DNA of 64,000 bases, taken from positions 124,001 to 188,000 of the forward strand of contig CATLAK010000002.1 in NCBI GenBank assembly GCA_949878435.1, given 5' to 3'. Below are positions 25,565 to 34,325 of this stretch, piece by piece. The stretch comes from an uncultured Lachnospiraceae bacterium. Its GTDB lineage: Bacteria > Bacillota > Clostridia > Lachnospirales > Lachnospiraceae. Position numbers and translations under genes: made by a program. A model generated the notes under the pieces. It saw only the letters and a program-made list of their open reading frames with translations. It made no database searches and was not told the DNA's origin. Position 1 is the stretch's first letter, and every line of letters begins with the position of its first letter.

Positions 25565-27142
25565 ATGCAGAGAGATTATAAAAATAAGGGACTGCGTCTA
25601 CTAAAAAAGGGGCAAAAGGGGATTATCCATGCGATATTCAGCCGATTCGGGCTGATTTTACTTTTATTAATGGTACAGGTCTTGGCTTTGTTCGGGATTT
25701 TTCGATGGTTTGAAGGATTTCTGCCGCATATTTTCGGAGGAGCGGTGATGCTTACCTTCGTCATGGTGGTCTATCTTTTGAACAGCCCCATGAATCCTAC
25801 GGCAAAGATTACTTGGCTGATTGTGATCATGCTTCTGCCTGTGTTTGGGGTGCTGCTCTATATCTACACCCAGAGCGATATCGGACATCGTGCATTGAAA
25901 AGGCGTATCAATGAGATTATTGCAGACACCAAGGAAAACCTTCGTCAGGATGAGGAAGTGCTGGCGCGCCTGTCGAAAGAAAACAAAGGTGTGGTATCAT
26001 TGGCGCATTACATGCAGCGGAGCGGCGCGCACCCGGTATTTGATAAGACCGAGGTTACTTATTTTCCTTTAGGGGAGGATAAGTTTGAAGAAATGCTCAG
26101 GCAGCTCGAAGCGGCGCAACATTTCATTTTTATGGAATATTTTATTGTGGATGAAGGACTTATGTGGGGAAGCGTACTGGAGATCCTTGCCAGGAAGGCT
26201 GCCGAAGGGGTGGATGTGCGCCTTATGTATGACGGTGCCTGTGAGTTCGCGCTGCTGCCCCATGATTATCCGAAAAGATTAAAGAAATTGGGAATCAAGT
26301 GTAAAATGTTTGCACCTGTCTCCCCCTTTGTCTCCACCCACTATAATTACAGGGACCACAGAAAGATACTTGTGATTGACGGTCATACAGCTTTTAACGG
26401 CGGTGTGAATCTGGCAGATGAGTATATCAATCAGACGGTGAGATTCGGGCACTGGAAAGATACTGCTGTTATGCTCAAGGGGGAAGCTGTAAAGACATTT
26501 ACGCTGATGTTCCTGCAGATGTGGCAGATCGATGAGGGAAGAGACGAATCTATACATTTTCTTTCTTATCCGGCTGCTCCTAAGAAGGAGGCAAAAGGGT
26601 TTGTGATTCCCTATGGGGATTGTCCGTTAGATAATGATAAGCTTGGGGAAAGAGTGTACATGGATATCTTAAACCGGTCCTTAGCGTATGTTCACATCAT
26701 GTCTCCGTATCTGATTCTGGACGGTGAGATGGAAACGGCGTTAAAGTTTGCGGCGGAACGGGGAGTGGAAGTGGTGCTGATTCTGCCGGGGATTCCGGAT
26801 AAGAAGATTCCGTATGCGCTGGCGAAGACGCACTATGCTTCTCTGCTGGATTCGGGGGTGAAGATTTATGAATACACGCCGGGATTTGTCCATGCGAAGG
26901 TCTTTGTCAGTGATGCGAAAGAGGCGGTAGTGGGAACAATCAATCTGGATTACCGCAGCCTGTACCATCATTTTGAATGTGCCACTTACTTATATGGTAC
27001 GGACTGTATTCATGAGATTGAGGCAGACTTCCAGATGACACTTGCAAAGTGCAGCCAGGTTACCATGGAAACGGTCCGCAGGGAAAAGTGGTTCGTGAAA
27101 CTGACAGGAAGATTGATGAAGGCGATTGCCCCTCTTATGTAA
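25565..27142 (+). CDS. cls: Cardiolipin synthase (phospholipase D family)
   Basis: Joins two phosphatidylglycerol molecules to cardiolipin at the membrane. The 525-residue protein starts with two membrane helices (about 20-40 and 52-92 region, containing LILLLLMVQVLALFGIF and WLIVIMLLPVFGVLLYIY). Two HKD motifs follow: H265-R-K267 in YRDHRKILVIDG and H443-A-K445 in HAKVFVSDAKEAVVGTINLD. Length and order match Gram-positive ClsA-type enzymes. AGGTGAAGG precedes the ATG. Confidence 0.92.
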   Translation: MQRDYKNKGLRLLKKGQKGIIHAIFSRFGLILLLLMVQVLALFGIFRWFEGFLPHIFGGAVMLTFVMVVYLLNSPMNPTAKITWLIVIMLLPVFGVLLYIYTQSDIGHRALKRRINEIIADTKENLRQDEEVLARLSKENKGVVSLAHYMQRSGAHPVFDKTEVTYFPLGEDKFEEMLRQLEAAQHFIFMEYFIVDEGLMWGSVLEILARKAAEGVDVRLMYDGACEFALLPHDYPKRLKKLGIKCKMFAPVSPFVSTHYNYRDHRKILVIDGHTAFNGGVNLADEYINQTVRFGHWKDTAVMLKGEAVKTFTLMFLQMWQIDEGRDESIHFLSYPAAPKKEAKGFVIPYGDCPLDNDKLGERVYMDILNRSLAYVHIMSPYLILDGEMETALKFAAERGVEVVLILPGIPDKKIPYALAKTHYASLLDSGVKIYEYTPGFVHAKVFVSDAKEAVVGTINLDYRSLYHHFECATYLYGTDCIHEIEADFQMTLAKCSQVTMETVRREKWFVKLTGRLMKAIAPLM

Positions 27143-27182
27143 TTAGGGCAGTTAAAAAGCGTCCTGGCACGGCGGCACCGCG

Positions 27183-27211
27183 TTGACTGCTTAAACCATC
27201 CATGTTAAAAT
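27183..27211 (+). promoter_or_regulatory. Promoter of the first hybrid kinase
   Basis: TTGACT (27183-27188) and TAAAAT (27206-27211), 17-base spacer. The same two hexamers occur ahead of the second hybrid kinase at 30697-30726. Confidence 0.6.
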
Positions 27212-27298
27212 AAGTAAGATACGGTATTTCGAATGAAGGGCATTTGTGGGAATGCGCTTATGTGAAAAACAGAGCGAAAGAAAGCGGGAGGTTTGGGG

Positions 27299-30200
27299 TT
27301 GTTGAAGACGAAGAAAAAATCATTGCAGGAAATCATGTATGTCTTTTTCCTTTTGATAGCAATCATTATTTTGTTTCAGTGGTATACAAAGCAAAATGAA
27401 GAGCGTATTGAGAACCGAAACAAAAACTATGCAGAAGATTCGGCGCGTCTTATGGCAGTACATATAGATGAGGAATTGAACAATGCGCTGGATTTAATCA
27501 ATACTTATACTTATTTTTTGGAGGAAGGGCTCAGTGAGCCTGCCGTCAGCCCCCAGGTTCTTAAGGGGATTGAAGAACATTCGCAGTTTGACGCCTGTCT
27601 GTTCACTGATAAGAACGGAACGAACTATGCCTCTGACGGGCGAATGTCCAATGCCGATACCCATGATTATTTCTTAAATGGCATGAAAGGGGAAAGCGGA
27701 ATCACGGTGGTATTTGACTCGGATTTTTTCAATGAAACCATGATCAGCTTTTATGCGCCTGTCCGCTGCAAGGGGGAGATTATCGGAGTGCTCAGGGGAA
27801 CCTATCTTGCGGAGGAGTATCTGAAGGATATGCTCACCACGACTTATTTTGGAGAGAAGGCAGACGTTCATCTGTGTCTGCCGGACGGAACGGTAGTTGC
27901 CGGTTCTGATGGAAAGTCCCATACAGAAAATCTGCTTGATATGTTGCTGGAACTTGGAGTAATTGACACAGATACGGCAAAGGGGGCACAGGGAGTTTTT
28001 GAAAACGGAGGAGTCGGTTCCTTTGTCTGCGATTCTGAAAGCAAAACGGATAATATCTGTGTCATGTATCTTCCCGAAAATGATTATGTATTGGTGCAGA
28101 CGTTTCCGAAAAATGTGACACAAAGCATGATCAGGGATGAAAATATGATTGGAATCCAGCTGGAATCCATGATGATAGGGTTGTTTGTGATATACATTCT
28201 GCTGCTGATCATCCGCGCTGGCCGGGAGAGGAAGCTGCTGGAAAAGGAAAACAGGGAGATGGGCTACATCATCGGCGGCGTTGAGACACTGTTTCCCCGT
28301 TTTGCCATGGTAGATTTTGAAGTGGATACCTACCAGTATCTTGCAGGAACAAAACCGGAAGATGGAATACTTGCGCCCAGCGGCAGTTATGAGGCAATGG
28401 CAGGGCATCTCAGTTCTCTTTTGGTGGAGGAAAGCGAACGAAAGGAGTTTGCGGAGCAGATCAGTAAAAATGCAATTGTGGCGGCATTATCAGATCATAA
28501 AGATGTGCGGTTTGAATGCCGGGTGATGCGTGGTCAGCAGGTAGAATGGGAACACGTAAACGTCATCTGTCTGGAGAGAAAAGATGGGAAGGCGACGAAG
28601 GCTTTATTTACACGTCAGGATATTACAGAGATTAAGGAGAAGGAACTGCGCGTTCAGGCAGAGATGGCATTGGCGAATCGTAAAGAGAGGCAGTATCGGA
28701 TTGCGATTACCTCCAGTGCGTTTTACACGTTTGAATTTAATTTGACCCAGGATCTTATTGAGCAGGACATTGTACGCGTGATAAATGGGAAGGAAGTGTC
28801 CTTGCTGAAAAAGGCAGGCTTAGAGGCGCCGTGCAGGGCATCGGAATGTTTTGAAAAATGGAAGGCATACATATTAGAAGAGTCCAAAGAAGAATACAGC
28901 AGCAAGGTAAATATCGCCTATCTGAAGGAATGCTTTGAGCAGGGAGAGGCGGAAGTAGTATCTGAATATTGGGGAATGGTCTCTAAGGAAGAGCAGATAT
29001 GCGTGCGGCAGTCATTTGTGATGACGCAGGATTATGATACAGGAGATATCATGGTCATGGTGGTGTCAAAGGATATCACGGATCAGGTCAAACGACAGAG
29101 GGAACAGACGCAGGTACTGCAGGATGCACTGATGCAGGCACAACATGCCAACAGGGCGAAAACCACCTTCCTTTCTAATATGTCTCATGATATCCGTACG
29201 CCTATGAATGCAATCATAGGTTTTGCAACCATTGCTGCCAGCCATATTGATAATAAAGAGCAGGTCAGGGACTGTCTGCAGAAAGTGCTTTCTTCCAGCA
29301 ATCACCTGCTTAGCCTTATCAATGATATTTTAGATATGAGCAGAATTGAAAGCGGAAAGGTGCAGATCAAAGAGCAGGAGTGTAATATTTCTCAGGTGAT
29401 GCATAATCTGGTTAATATCATCCAGCCCCAGGTGAAGGCAAAGCAGCTGGAACTTTTCATTGATACTTTTGAGGTGGCAAATGAAGAAGTGATTGCGGAT
29501 GCACTCAAGCTGAATCAGGTCTTCATCAATCTTTTGAGCAATGCCGTAAAGTATACGCCGGCGGGGGGAACCATCACCTTCCGCATTATGCAGAAGACTA
29601 CGTTCCGTCATGGATATGGGGATTATATTTTCATTGTTAAGGATAACGGTATGGGCATGTCGCCGGAATTTGTGGAACATATTTTTGAACCCTTTGAGAG
29701 AGAGGCGACTACCACACAGAGCGGTATTCAGGGAACCGGGCTTGGAATGGCAATTACCAAGAACATCATCGATATGATGGACGGCGCCATCAGCGTGGAA
29801 AGCGAAATCGGAAAGGGAAGCACCTTTACGGTGGAACTTAGCCTTAAATTGCAGGATGTGGAAAAGAATGCAGAGCAGATAAAGGAGCTGAGTGGTTTAA
29901 GATCCTTGGTAGTGGATGACGATTTCCATGTTTGCGACAGTGTGAGCAAGATGCTGAAACAAATCGGTATGCGTGCCGAATGGACGACTTCAGGGCGGGA
30001 AGCGGCATACCGTGCCCAGCTTGCCTATGAAGAAGGTGATTCTTACCATACTTACATTATCGACTGGCAGATGCCGGAGACCAGCGGAGTGGAGACCGCA
30101 AGGAAAATACGCAGCGTAGTAGGAGATGATGCACCGATCATTATTTTGACGGCGTATGACTGGACGGATATAGAGGAAGAGGCGAGGGAAGCAGGAATCA

Positions 30201-30694
30201 CAGCGTTTTGTGCAAAACCCCTTTTCATGTCGGATTTGAAAGCAGCGCTTCTGGCGGCGAATAATCTGATTGAAAAAGATGATGCAGTGGCGGAATGGAC
30301 AACGGCTGATTTCGGTGGAAAGCGTATTCTTCTGGTAGAGGATATTGAGCTGAACCGGGAAATCGCGGAAGTCATATTGGAGCAGACGGGATTTGTGGTC
30401 GAATCCGCGCCGGATGGAACGGATGCAGTAGAGATGGTAAAAAAATCTGAGGAATACTATTACGATGCGGTGTTGATGGATGTACAGATGCCGATTATGG
30501 ACGGTTACGAGGCAACCAGAACCATCAGGGCTTTGCCGAGAAAGGATGTAAAGACGCTGCCGATCATTGCCATGACGGCAAATGCATTGGAGGAAGATAA
30601 GGAGGCAGCACTTAAGAATGGAATGAATGCCCATATTGCAAAGCCGATCGATATGGACATCTTTATAAACGTACTGGGACAGTTTTTGAAATAA
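27299..30694 (+). CDS. Hybrid sensor histidine kinase with two receivers
   Basis: A membrane sensor of about 1131 residues. A first membrane helix (about 14-31) is followed by an extracellular Cache/PAS-like domain (about 35-275), a second helix (SMMIGLFVIYILLLIIRAG), cytoplasmic PAS-like regions, HisKA with H630 in SHDIRTPMNA, HATPase with GTGLGMAITKNI, and two receivers with D922 (IIDWQMP) and D1061 (LMDVQMP). The phosphorelay has no separate output domain, so it probably signals by protein contact or to an unlinked regulator. GGGAGG (27286-27291) fits the TTG at 27299; TTGs at 27293 and 27302 are alternatives and no ATG is well placed. Confidence 0.88.
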   Translation: MLKTKKKSLQEIMYVFFLLIAIIILFQWYTKQNEERIENRNKNYAEDSARLMAVHIDEELNNALDLINTYTYFLEEGLSEPAVSPQVLKGIEEHSQFDACLFTDKNGTNYASDGRMSNADTHDYFLNGMKGESGITVVFDSDFFNETMISFYAPVRCKGEIIGVLRGTYLAEEYLKDMLTTTYFGEKADVHLCLPDGTVVAGSDGKSHTENLLDMLLELGVIDTDTAKGAQGVFENGGVGSFVCDSESKTDNICVMYLPENDYVLVQTFPKNVTQSMIRDENMIGIQLESMMIGLFVIYILLLIIRAGRERKLLEKENREMGYIIGGVETLFPRFAMVDFEVDTYQYLAGTKPEDGILAPSGSYEAMAGHLSSLLVEESERKEFAEQISKNAIVAALSDHKDVRFECRVMRGQQVEWEHVNVICLERKDGKATKALFTRQDITEIKEKELRVQAEMALANRKERQYRIAITSSAFYTFEFNLTQDLIEQDIVRVINGKEVSLLKKAGLEAPCRASECFEKWKAYILEESKEEYSSKVNIAYLKECFEQGEAEVVSEYWGMVSKEEQICVRQSFVMTQDYDTGDIMVMVVSKDITDQVKRQREQTQVLQDALMQAQHANRAKTTFLSNMSHDIRTPMNAIIGFATIAASHIDNKEQVRDCLQKVLSSSNHLLSLINDILDMSRIESGKVQIKEQECNISQVMHNLVNIIQPQVKAKQLELFIDTFEVANEEVIADALKLNQVFINLLSNAVKYTPAGGTITFRIMQKTTFRHGYGDYIFIVKDNGMGMSPEFVEHIFEPFEREATTTQSGIQGTGLGMAITKNIIDMMDGAISVESEIGKGSTFTVELSLKLQDVEKNAEQIKELSGLRSLVVDDDFHVCDSVSKMLKQIGMRAEWTTSGREAAYRAQLAYEEGDSYHTYIIDWQMPETSGVETARKIRSVVGDDAPIIILTAYDWTDIEEEAREAGITAFCAKPLFMSDLKAALLAANNLIEKDDAVAEWTTADFGGKRILLVEDIELNREIAEVILEQTGFVVESAPDGTDAVEMVKKSEEYYYDAVLMDVQMPIMDGYEATRTIRALPRKDVKTLPIIAMTANALEEDKEAALKNGMNAHIAKPIDMDIFINVLGQFLK

Positions 30695-30696
30695 CG

Positions 30697-30726
30697 TTGA
30701 CTATTTCAGGCGTTGTAGCGTAAAAT
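30697..30726 (+). promoter_or_regulatory. Promoter of the second hybrid kinase
   Basis: TTGACT (30697-30702) and TAAAAT (30721-30726) with an 18-base spacer, directly after the stop of the first kinase. Confidence 0.5.
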
Positions 30727-30805
30727 AAAATTGGTAATTACTGTACCTACGGCTACTATATTGCAATATAATAATTATGATATTAAAGGTTATCAGTTCA
30801 AGACA

Positions 30806-32968
30806 ATGGAAAAAAAGAACAAAAATAGAAAGAGTGTGAGAAAAACTTTAGTGATTACCGTGCTGCTTGTCTTTGCAGTGCTAGGCAGCTATGTGTTTTT
30901 CATTGCATCCAGAATATCCAGGGAAATGTCGCAGTCAGCAATTGGAAATTTGAGTGAAAACTTGGATTTGATCAAAGGGACGGTAGAAGTACTCTTACAG
31001 CGGGAGGCAGAATACCAGAAGCTGATAGCAGGGGAAATTGCGGTGCTTAATGACCCGGAGGGGTTCCTTCTTGCCTATGACAGGAATGATACTGTGGTAA
31101 AGATATCATTGGTTTATGCAGGGGAGGAAAAAGGTTTTTCTAACACAGGTGATGTATTTTCACCGGCGGAACTGGATTTTTCTGCCGGAAATACGGTGGG
31201 ACAGCTGCCCGTTTCTACTTCCTATATAAATGGAATGGGAGCTTGGGCGTATACCATGAAGTGTCCGGTGATAAAGGATGGGAAAGAAATTGCACAGCTT
31301 TATGTGGAGTATATCTATGAATCCTTTGACGAGGCGCTTCCGGAAAGATTTTATAACAGCAATGCCACTTTATACATTATGGATGCTAAAACCGAAAGAT
31401 TCCTGTTAAAACCCAAAGGGGTCGGGGAGCGGGATGCAGGGCATTTGAATTTAGAGGATTTTTACCGCGCCAATGCAATTCTGGAACAGGATATCCAGAA
31501 AGAAGTTGCTGCCAATATAACAGCGGGCAGAAACGTGATGTTCTATCATAAGGTTCAGGGAAGGGATTCCCTCATTTACATGTGGGCAGTCAATGACGGA
31601 ACCGTGTATTTGATTGGATATGTACCGGTAGAAGCCATCCAAAGAGAGGGCACTGCGGTAAACCAGAATATTTTGAGTGTGGTTATTGTTATGCTGATGG
31701 CGTTTTTGGTATGCTGTGTCCTATATCTTTTCTACGAAAAACAACAGATGAAGCTGCGCAGGGAAAGGGAGGCAGAGCGGGAGATGCACAACCGGCAGCT
31801 GGCGGAGGCTCTGCAGGCGGCGCAGGTCGCCAATCGCTCCAAGACGACCTTTCTTTCCAATATGTCCCATGATATCAGGACGCCGATGAATGCCATTTTA
31901 GGATTTACCACACTTCTCGCCAAAGATGCAGATAACCCTGCCAAGGTAAGGGAATATACGAAGAAAATCACAGCATCGGGGCAGCATTTGTTAGGGCTTA
32001 TAAACGACGTTCTGGATGTATCTAAGATTGAAAGCGGAAAAGCGGTGCTGACCATTGGAGAATTTACCTTGAGCGGTATGCTTTCTGCTGTTGATGCCAT
32101 CATCCGCCCGGCAGCAAAGGAGAAAGGACAGAACTTTGAAGTTTCCGTGACGGGGATAAAGAAGGAATGTCTGCTGGGGGACGAGACGAGGCTGAAACAG
32201 GTTCTGATCAATCTGTTATCCAATGCGGTAAAGTATACGCAGGAAGGCGGAACCATCTTTTTGCGTATGAAAGGGATGGAAAAACGTTCTGACCAGTTTG
32301 AACATATCCGCATTGAGGTGGAGGACAATGGTTTTGGAATGACACCGGAATATCTGGAAATCATTTTTGATGCGTTTACCAGAGCGGAGAACAGTACCAC
32401 AAATAAAATACAGGGTACAGGATTGGGGATGGCGATTACCAAGAATATCGTTGAACTCATGGGGGGAACCATAGAAGTTAAAAGCGAAGTGGGAAAAGGA
32501 AGCCTGTTCACGGTAGATTTAGAACTTCGTATCGCAGAGCAGGATGGCGCGGTACAGAAAGAGGTACAGGGGGAGACGATCAGTCTTGAAGGACGGAATT
32601 TCCTTGTAGCGGAGGACAATGAGATTAATGCAGAAATACTGAAGGAACTGCTTGGAATAGAAGGTGCGGCATGTGAAATCGCAGCAAATGGCAAACTGGT
32701 GCTGGAACGCTTTAAAAGGGCGGCAGAAGGCGAGTTTGACGCAATTATCATGGATGTGCAGATGCCGGAGATGAACGGCTACGAGGCGACAAGACATATC
32801 CGGGCGCTGGAACGCAAGGATGCGGAGTCCATACCGATTATTGCAATGACTGCGAATGCCTTTGCAGAGGATGTGAAGGATGCGATGGCGGCAGGCATGA
32901 ATGCCCATGTATCTAAGCCGGTAGATATGGAGCTTTTGAAAAAGACGATTCAGCATTGTATTATATAG
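30806..32968 (+). CDS. Hybrid sensor histidine kinase with one receiver
   Basis: A 720-residue sensor. Membrane helix 1 (about 14-35), an extracellular domain of about 250 residues, membrane helix 2 (LSVVIVMLMAFLVCCVLYLF), a short coiled linker, HisKA with H355 in SHDIRTPMNA, HATPase (GTGLGMAITKNI) and one receiver with D650 (IIMDVQMP) and lysine in VSKPVD. The ATG at 30806 is chosen because the membrane helix follows at normal distance; its ribosome-binding site is weak (AAAGG 16 bases upstream), so low translation or a different start is possible. The next gene, a solute-binding lipoprotein, begins 17 bases after the stop, suggesting joint expression. Confidence 0.85.
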   Translation: MEKKNKNRKSVRKTLVITVLLVFAVLGSYVFFIASRISREMSQSAIGNLSENLDLIKGTVEVLLQREAEYQKLIAGEIAVLNDPEGFLLAYDRNDTVVKISLVYAGEEKGFSNTGDVFSPAELDFSAGNTVGQLPVSTSYINGMGAWAYTMKCPVIKDGKEIAQLYVEYIYESFDEALPERFYNSNATLYIMDAKTERFLLKPKGVGERDAGHLNLEDFYRANAILEQDIQKEVAANITAGRNVMFYHKVQGRDSLIYMWAVNDGTVYLIGYVPVEAIQREGTAVNQNILSVVIVMLMAFLVCCVLYLFYEKQQMKLRREREAEREMHNRQLAEALQAAQVANRSKTTFLSNMSHDIRTPMNAILGFTTLLAKDADNPAKVREYTKKITASGQHLLGLINDVLDVSKIESGKAVLTIGEFTLSGMLSAVDAIIRPAAKEKGQNFEVSVTGIKKECLLGDETRLKQVLINLLSNAVKYTQEGGTIFLRMKGMEKRSDQFEHIRIEVEDNGFGMTPEYLEIIFDAFTRAENSTTNKIQGTGLGMAITKNIVELMGGTIEVKSEVGKGSLFTVDLELRIAEQDGAVQKEVQGETISLEGRNFLVAEDNEINAEILKELLGIEGAACEIAANGKLVLERFKRAAEGEFDAIIMDVQMPEMNGYEATRHIRALERKDAESIPIIAMTANAFAEDVKDAMAAGMNAHVSKPVDMELLKKTIQHCII

Positions 32969-32985
32969 AGAGGTTATAGAAAAGA

Positions 32986-34293
32986 ATGAAAAAAGGTATC
33001 AGGAAATGGATGATGCTTTTGACTGTTGGGACGATGCTGTTTGGGATGACCGGGTGCGGACAGAAAGCAGATTTGGAGGTCAATTTGGTGGAGAATGACG
33101 GCAATACCCAGAGGGAAGTCAATTTATTCGGACCCACGGAAAAGGCTGATCCAGAGGCAGATAATATTGCAAGGACGGCGCAGGAGTTAACGGTCATCAT
33201 GGCGGAAGAGCAGCTGGGGATCCGTGTAAATTACAGGACTTATACGGCAGAGGACTTTCAGGATAAGACTTATGATGAGGTGACGGTAGACCGTGTACGC
33301 AGCCAGATGGATGATTTTTATCTTCTTAATCCCGATTCCATCCAAGTGCTGGGGATGGAGGGAGAACTGGCAGATTTGTCAGAACTTGCGTGTGCAGCAA
33401 ATCTAAGAGAGGTTGTAAAGACGGCAAATACAGTCAATGGAAAGCTGGTTGCAATTCCTCAGGAAGTGGTTGCATACGGGCTGTTCGTAAATAAAGATTT
33501 ATTTGATCGATATCACTTGGAGCTGCCCCAGACACCGGAAGATTTGCTGGAGTGCTGCAGCGTGTTCAAGGAAAATGGAATTGAAACGCCGATTGGGGCA
33601 AACCGCTGGTGGTTAGAAAACTTTGTACTGGCACAGGCTTATGCAGAACTATATAATGGGGGCAGCACAGACGCGCAGATTAAAGCGCTCAATGAGGGGG
33701 AGACAAAATTAAGCGATTATATGCGCCCCGGCTTTGAATATCTCAAAATATTGATGGATATGGGCTACATTGATGCGGAGGCAGCATACACGTATGAAGC
33801 AATCGAGGGGGAGGGACCTGATTTCCTGGAGCAGAAGACCCCGATCGTCATGGCGTACTGGGGGGCTGCAAATGCAAAGACGGCATACGGAAGTCCGGAA
33901 TTTAACATGCAGGTGATTGGATTTCCCAGCAAGCTGGGGCAGATGCCGGTGGTATCTATGACAGGATATGGGGTCGGTGCAAGGGCAGAACATTTGGAAG
34001 ACACATTAAAGGTGATGGATGTAATGCTGTCAGATGAGGCGCTTGCTCTTTATGCGGAACATAATCAGGTGATCTCACCTTCCAAAAATGTAGAGGTGGA
34101 GTGTATCGATGCGTTAAAGCCTCTCAATGACAGGATTAACGAGGGGTATTATGTTCTTGGATCGAATGCCAATATGAAAGTAGAGCAGTGGGGAAATACA
34201 TGCCTGATCGTCAGAGAACTTCTAAGCGGAGCATCTGTTGACGAGTGTATGGCAGAATTTGACCGGCTGCAGGAAGAATCATTAAAGAAATGA
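32986..34293 (+). CDS. Solute-binding lipoprotein between hybrid kinases
   Basis: A 435-residue extracellular solute-binding protein of the sugar-binding (family 1) type. The lipoprotein signal ends MTGC, so it is tethered to the outer face of the membrane. Internal features such as VVKTANTVNGKLVAIPQEVV and KLGQMPVVSMTGYGVG fit the family. No ABC permease or ATPase accompanies it; instead it is flanked by hybrid kinases, which suggests that it presents a ligand to the sensors rather than feeding an importer. The ligand is unknown. Confidence 0.82.
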   Translation: MKKGIRKWMMLLTVGTMLFGMTGCGQKADLEVNLVENDGNTQREVNLFGPTEKADPEADNIARTAQELTVIMAEEQLGIRVNYRTYTAEDFQDKTYDEVTVDRVRSQMDDFYLLNPDSIQVLGMEGELADLSELACAANLREVVKTANTVNGKLVAIPQEVVAYGLFVNKDLFDRYHLELPQTPEDLLECCSVFKENGIETPIGANRWWLENFVLAQAYAELYNGGSTDAQIKALNEGETKLSDYMRPGFEYLKILMDMGYIDAEAAYTYEAIEGEGPDFLEQKTPIVMAYWGAANAKTAYGSPEFNMQVIGFPSKLGQMPVVSMTGYGVGARAEHLEDTLKVMDVMLSDEALALYAEHNQVISPSKNVEVECIDALKPLNDRINEGYYVLGSNANMKVEQWGNTCLIVRELLSGASVDECMAEFDRLQEESLKK

Positions 34294-34325
34294 TAAGTAA
34301 ATTGTAAAACAAGGGAGGAAATCGT

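Noticed and set aside
30388..30402. GTGGTCGAAT, resembling the palindrome half-site of the KilA-N region
   Set aside because: Only ten bases match, no inverted partner follows, and it lies within a normal codon context of a receiver domain.
31732..32751. Long minus-strand frame of 339 codons opposite the second hybrid kinase
   Set aside because: It is a serine-rich antisense shadow of a well-supported kinase gene with no ribosome-binding site or family match.
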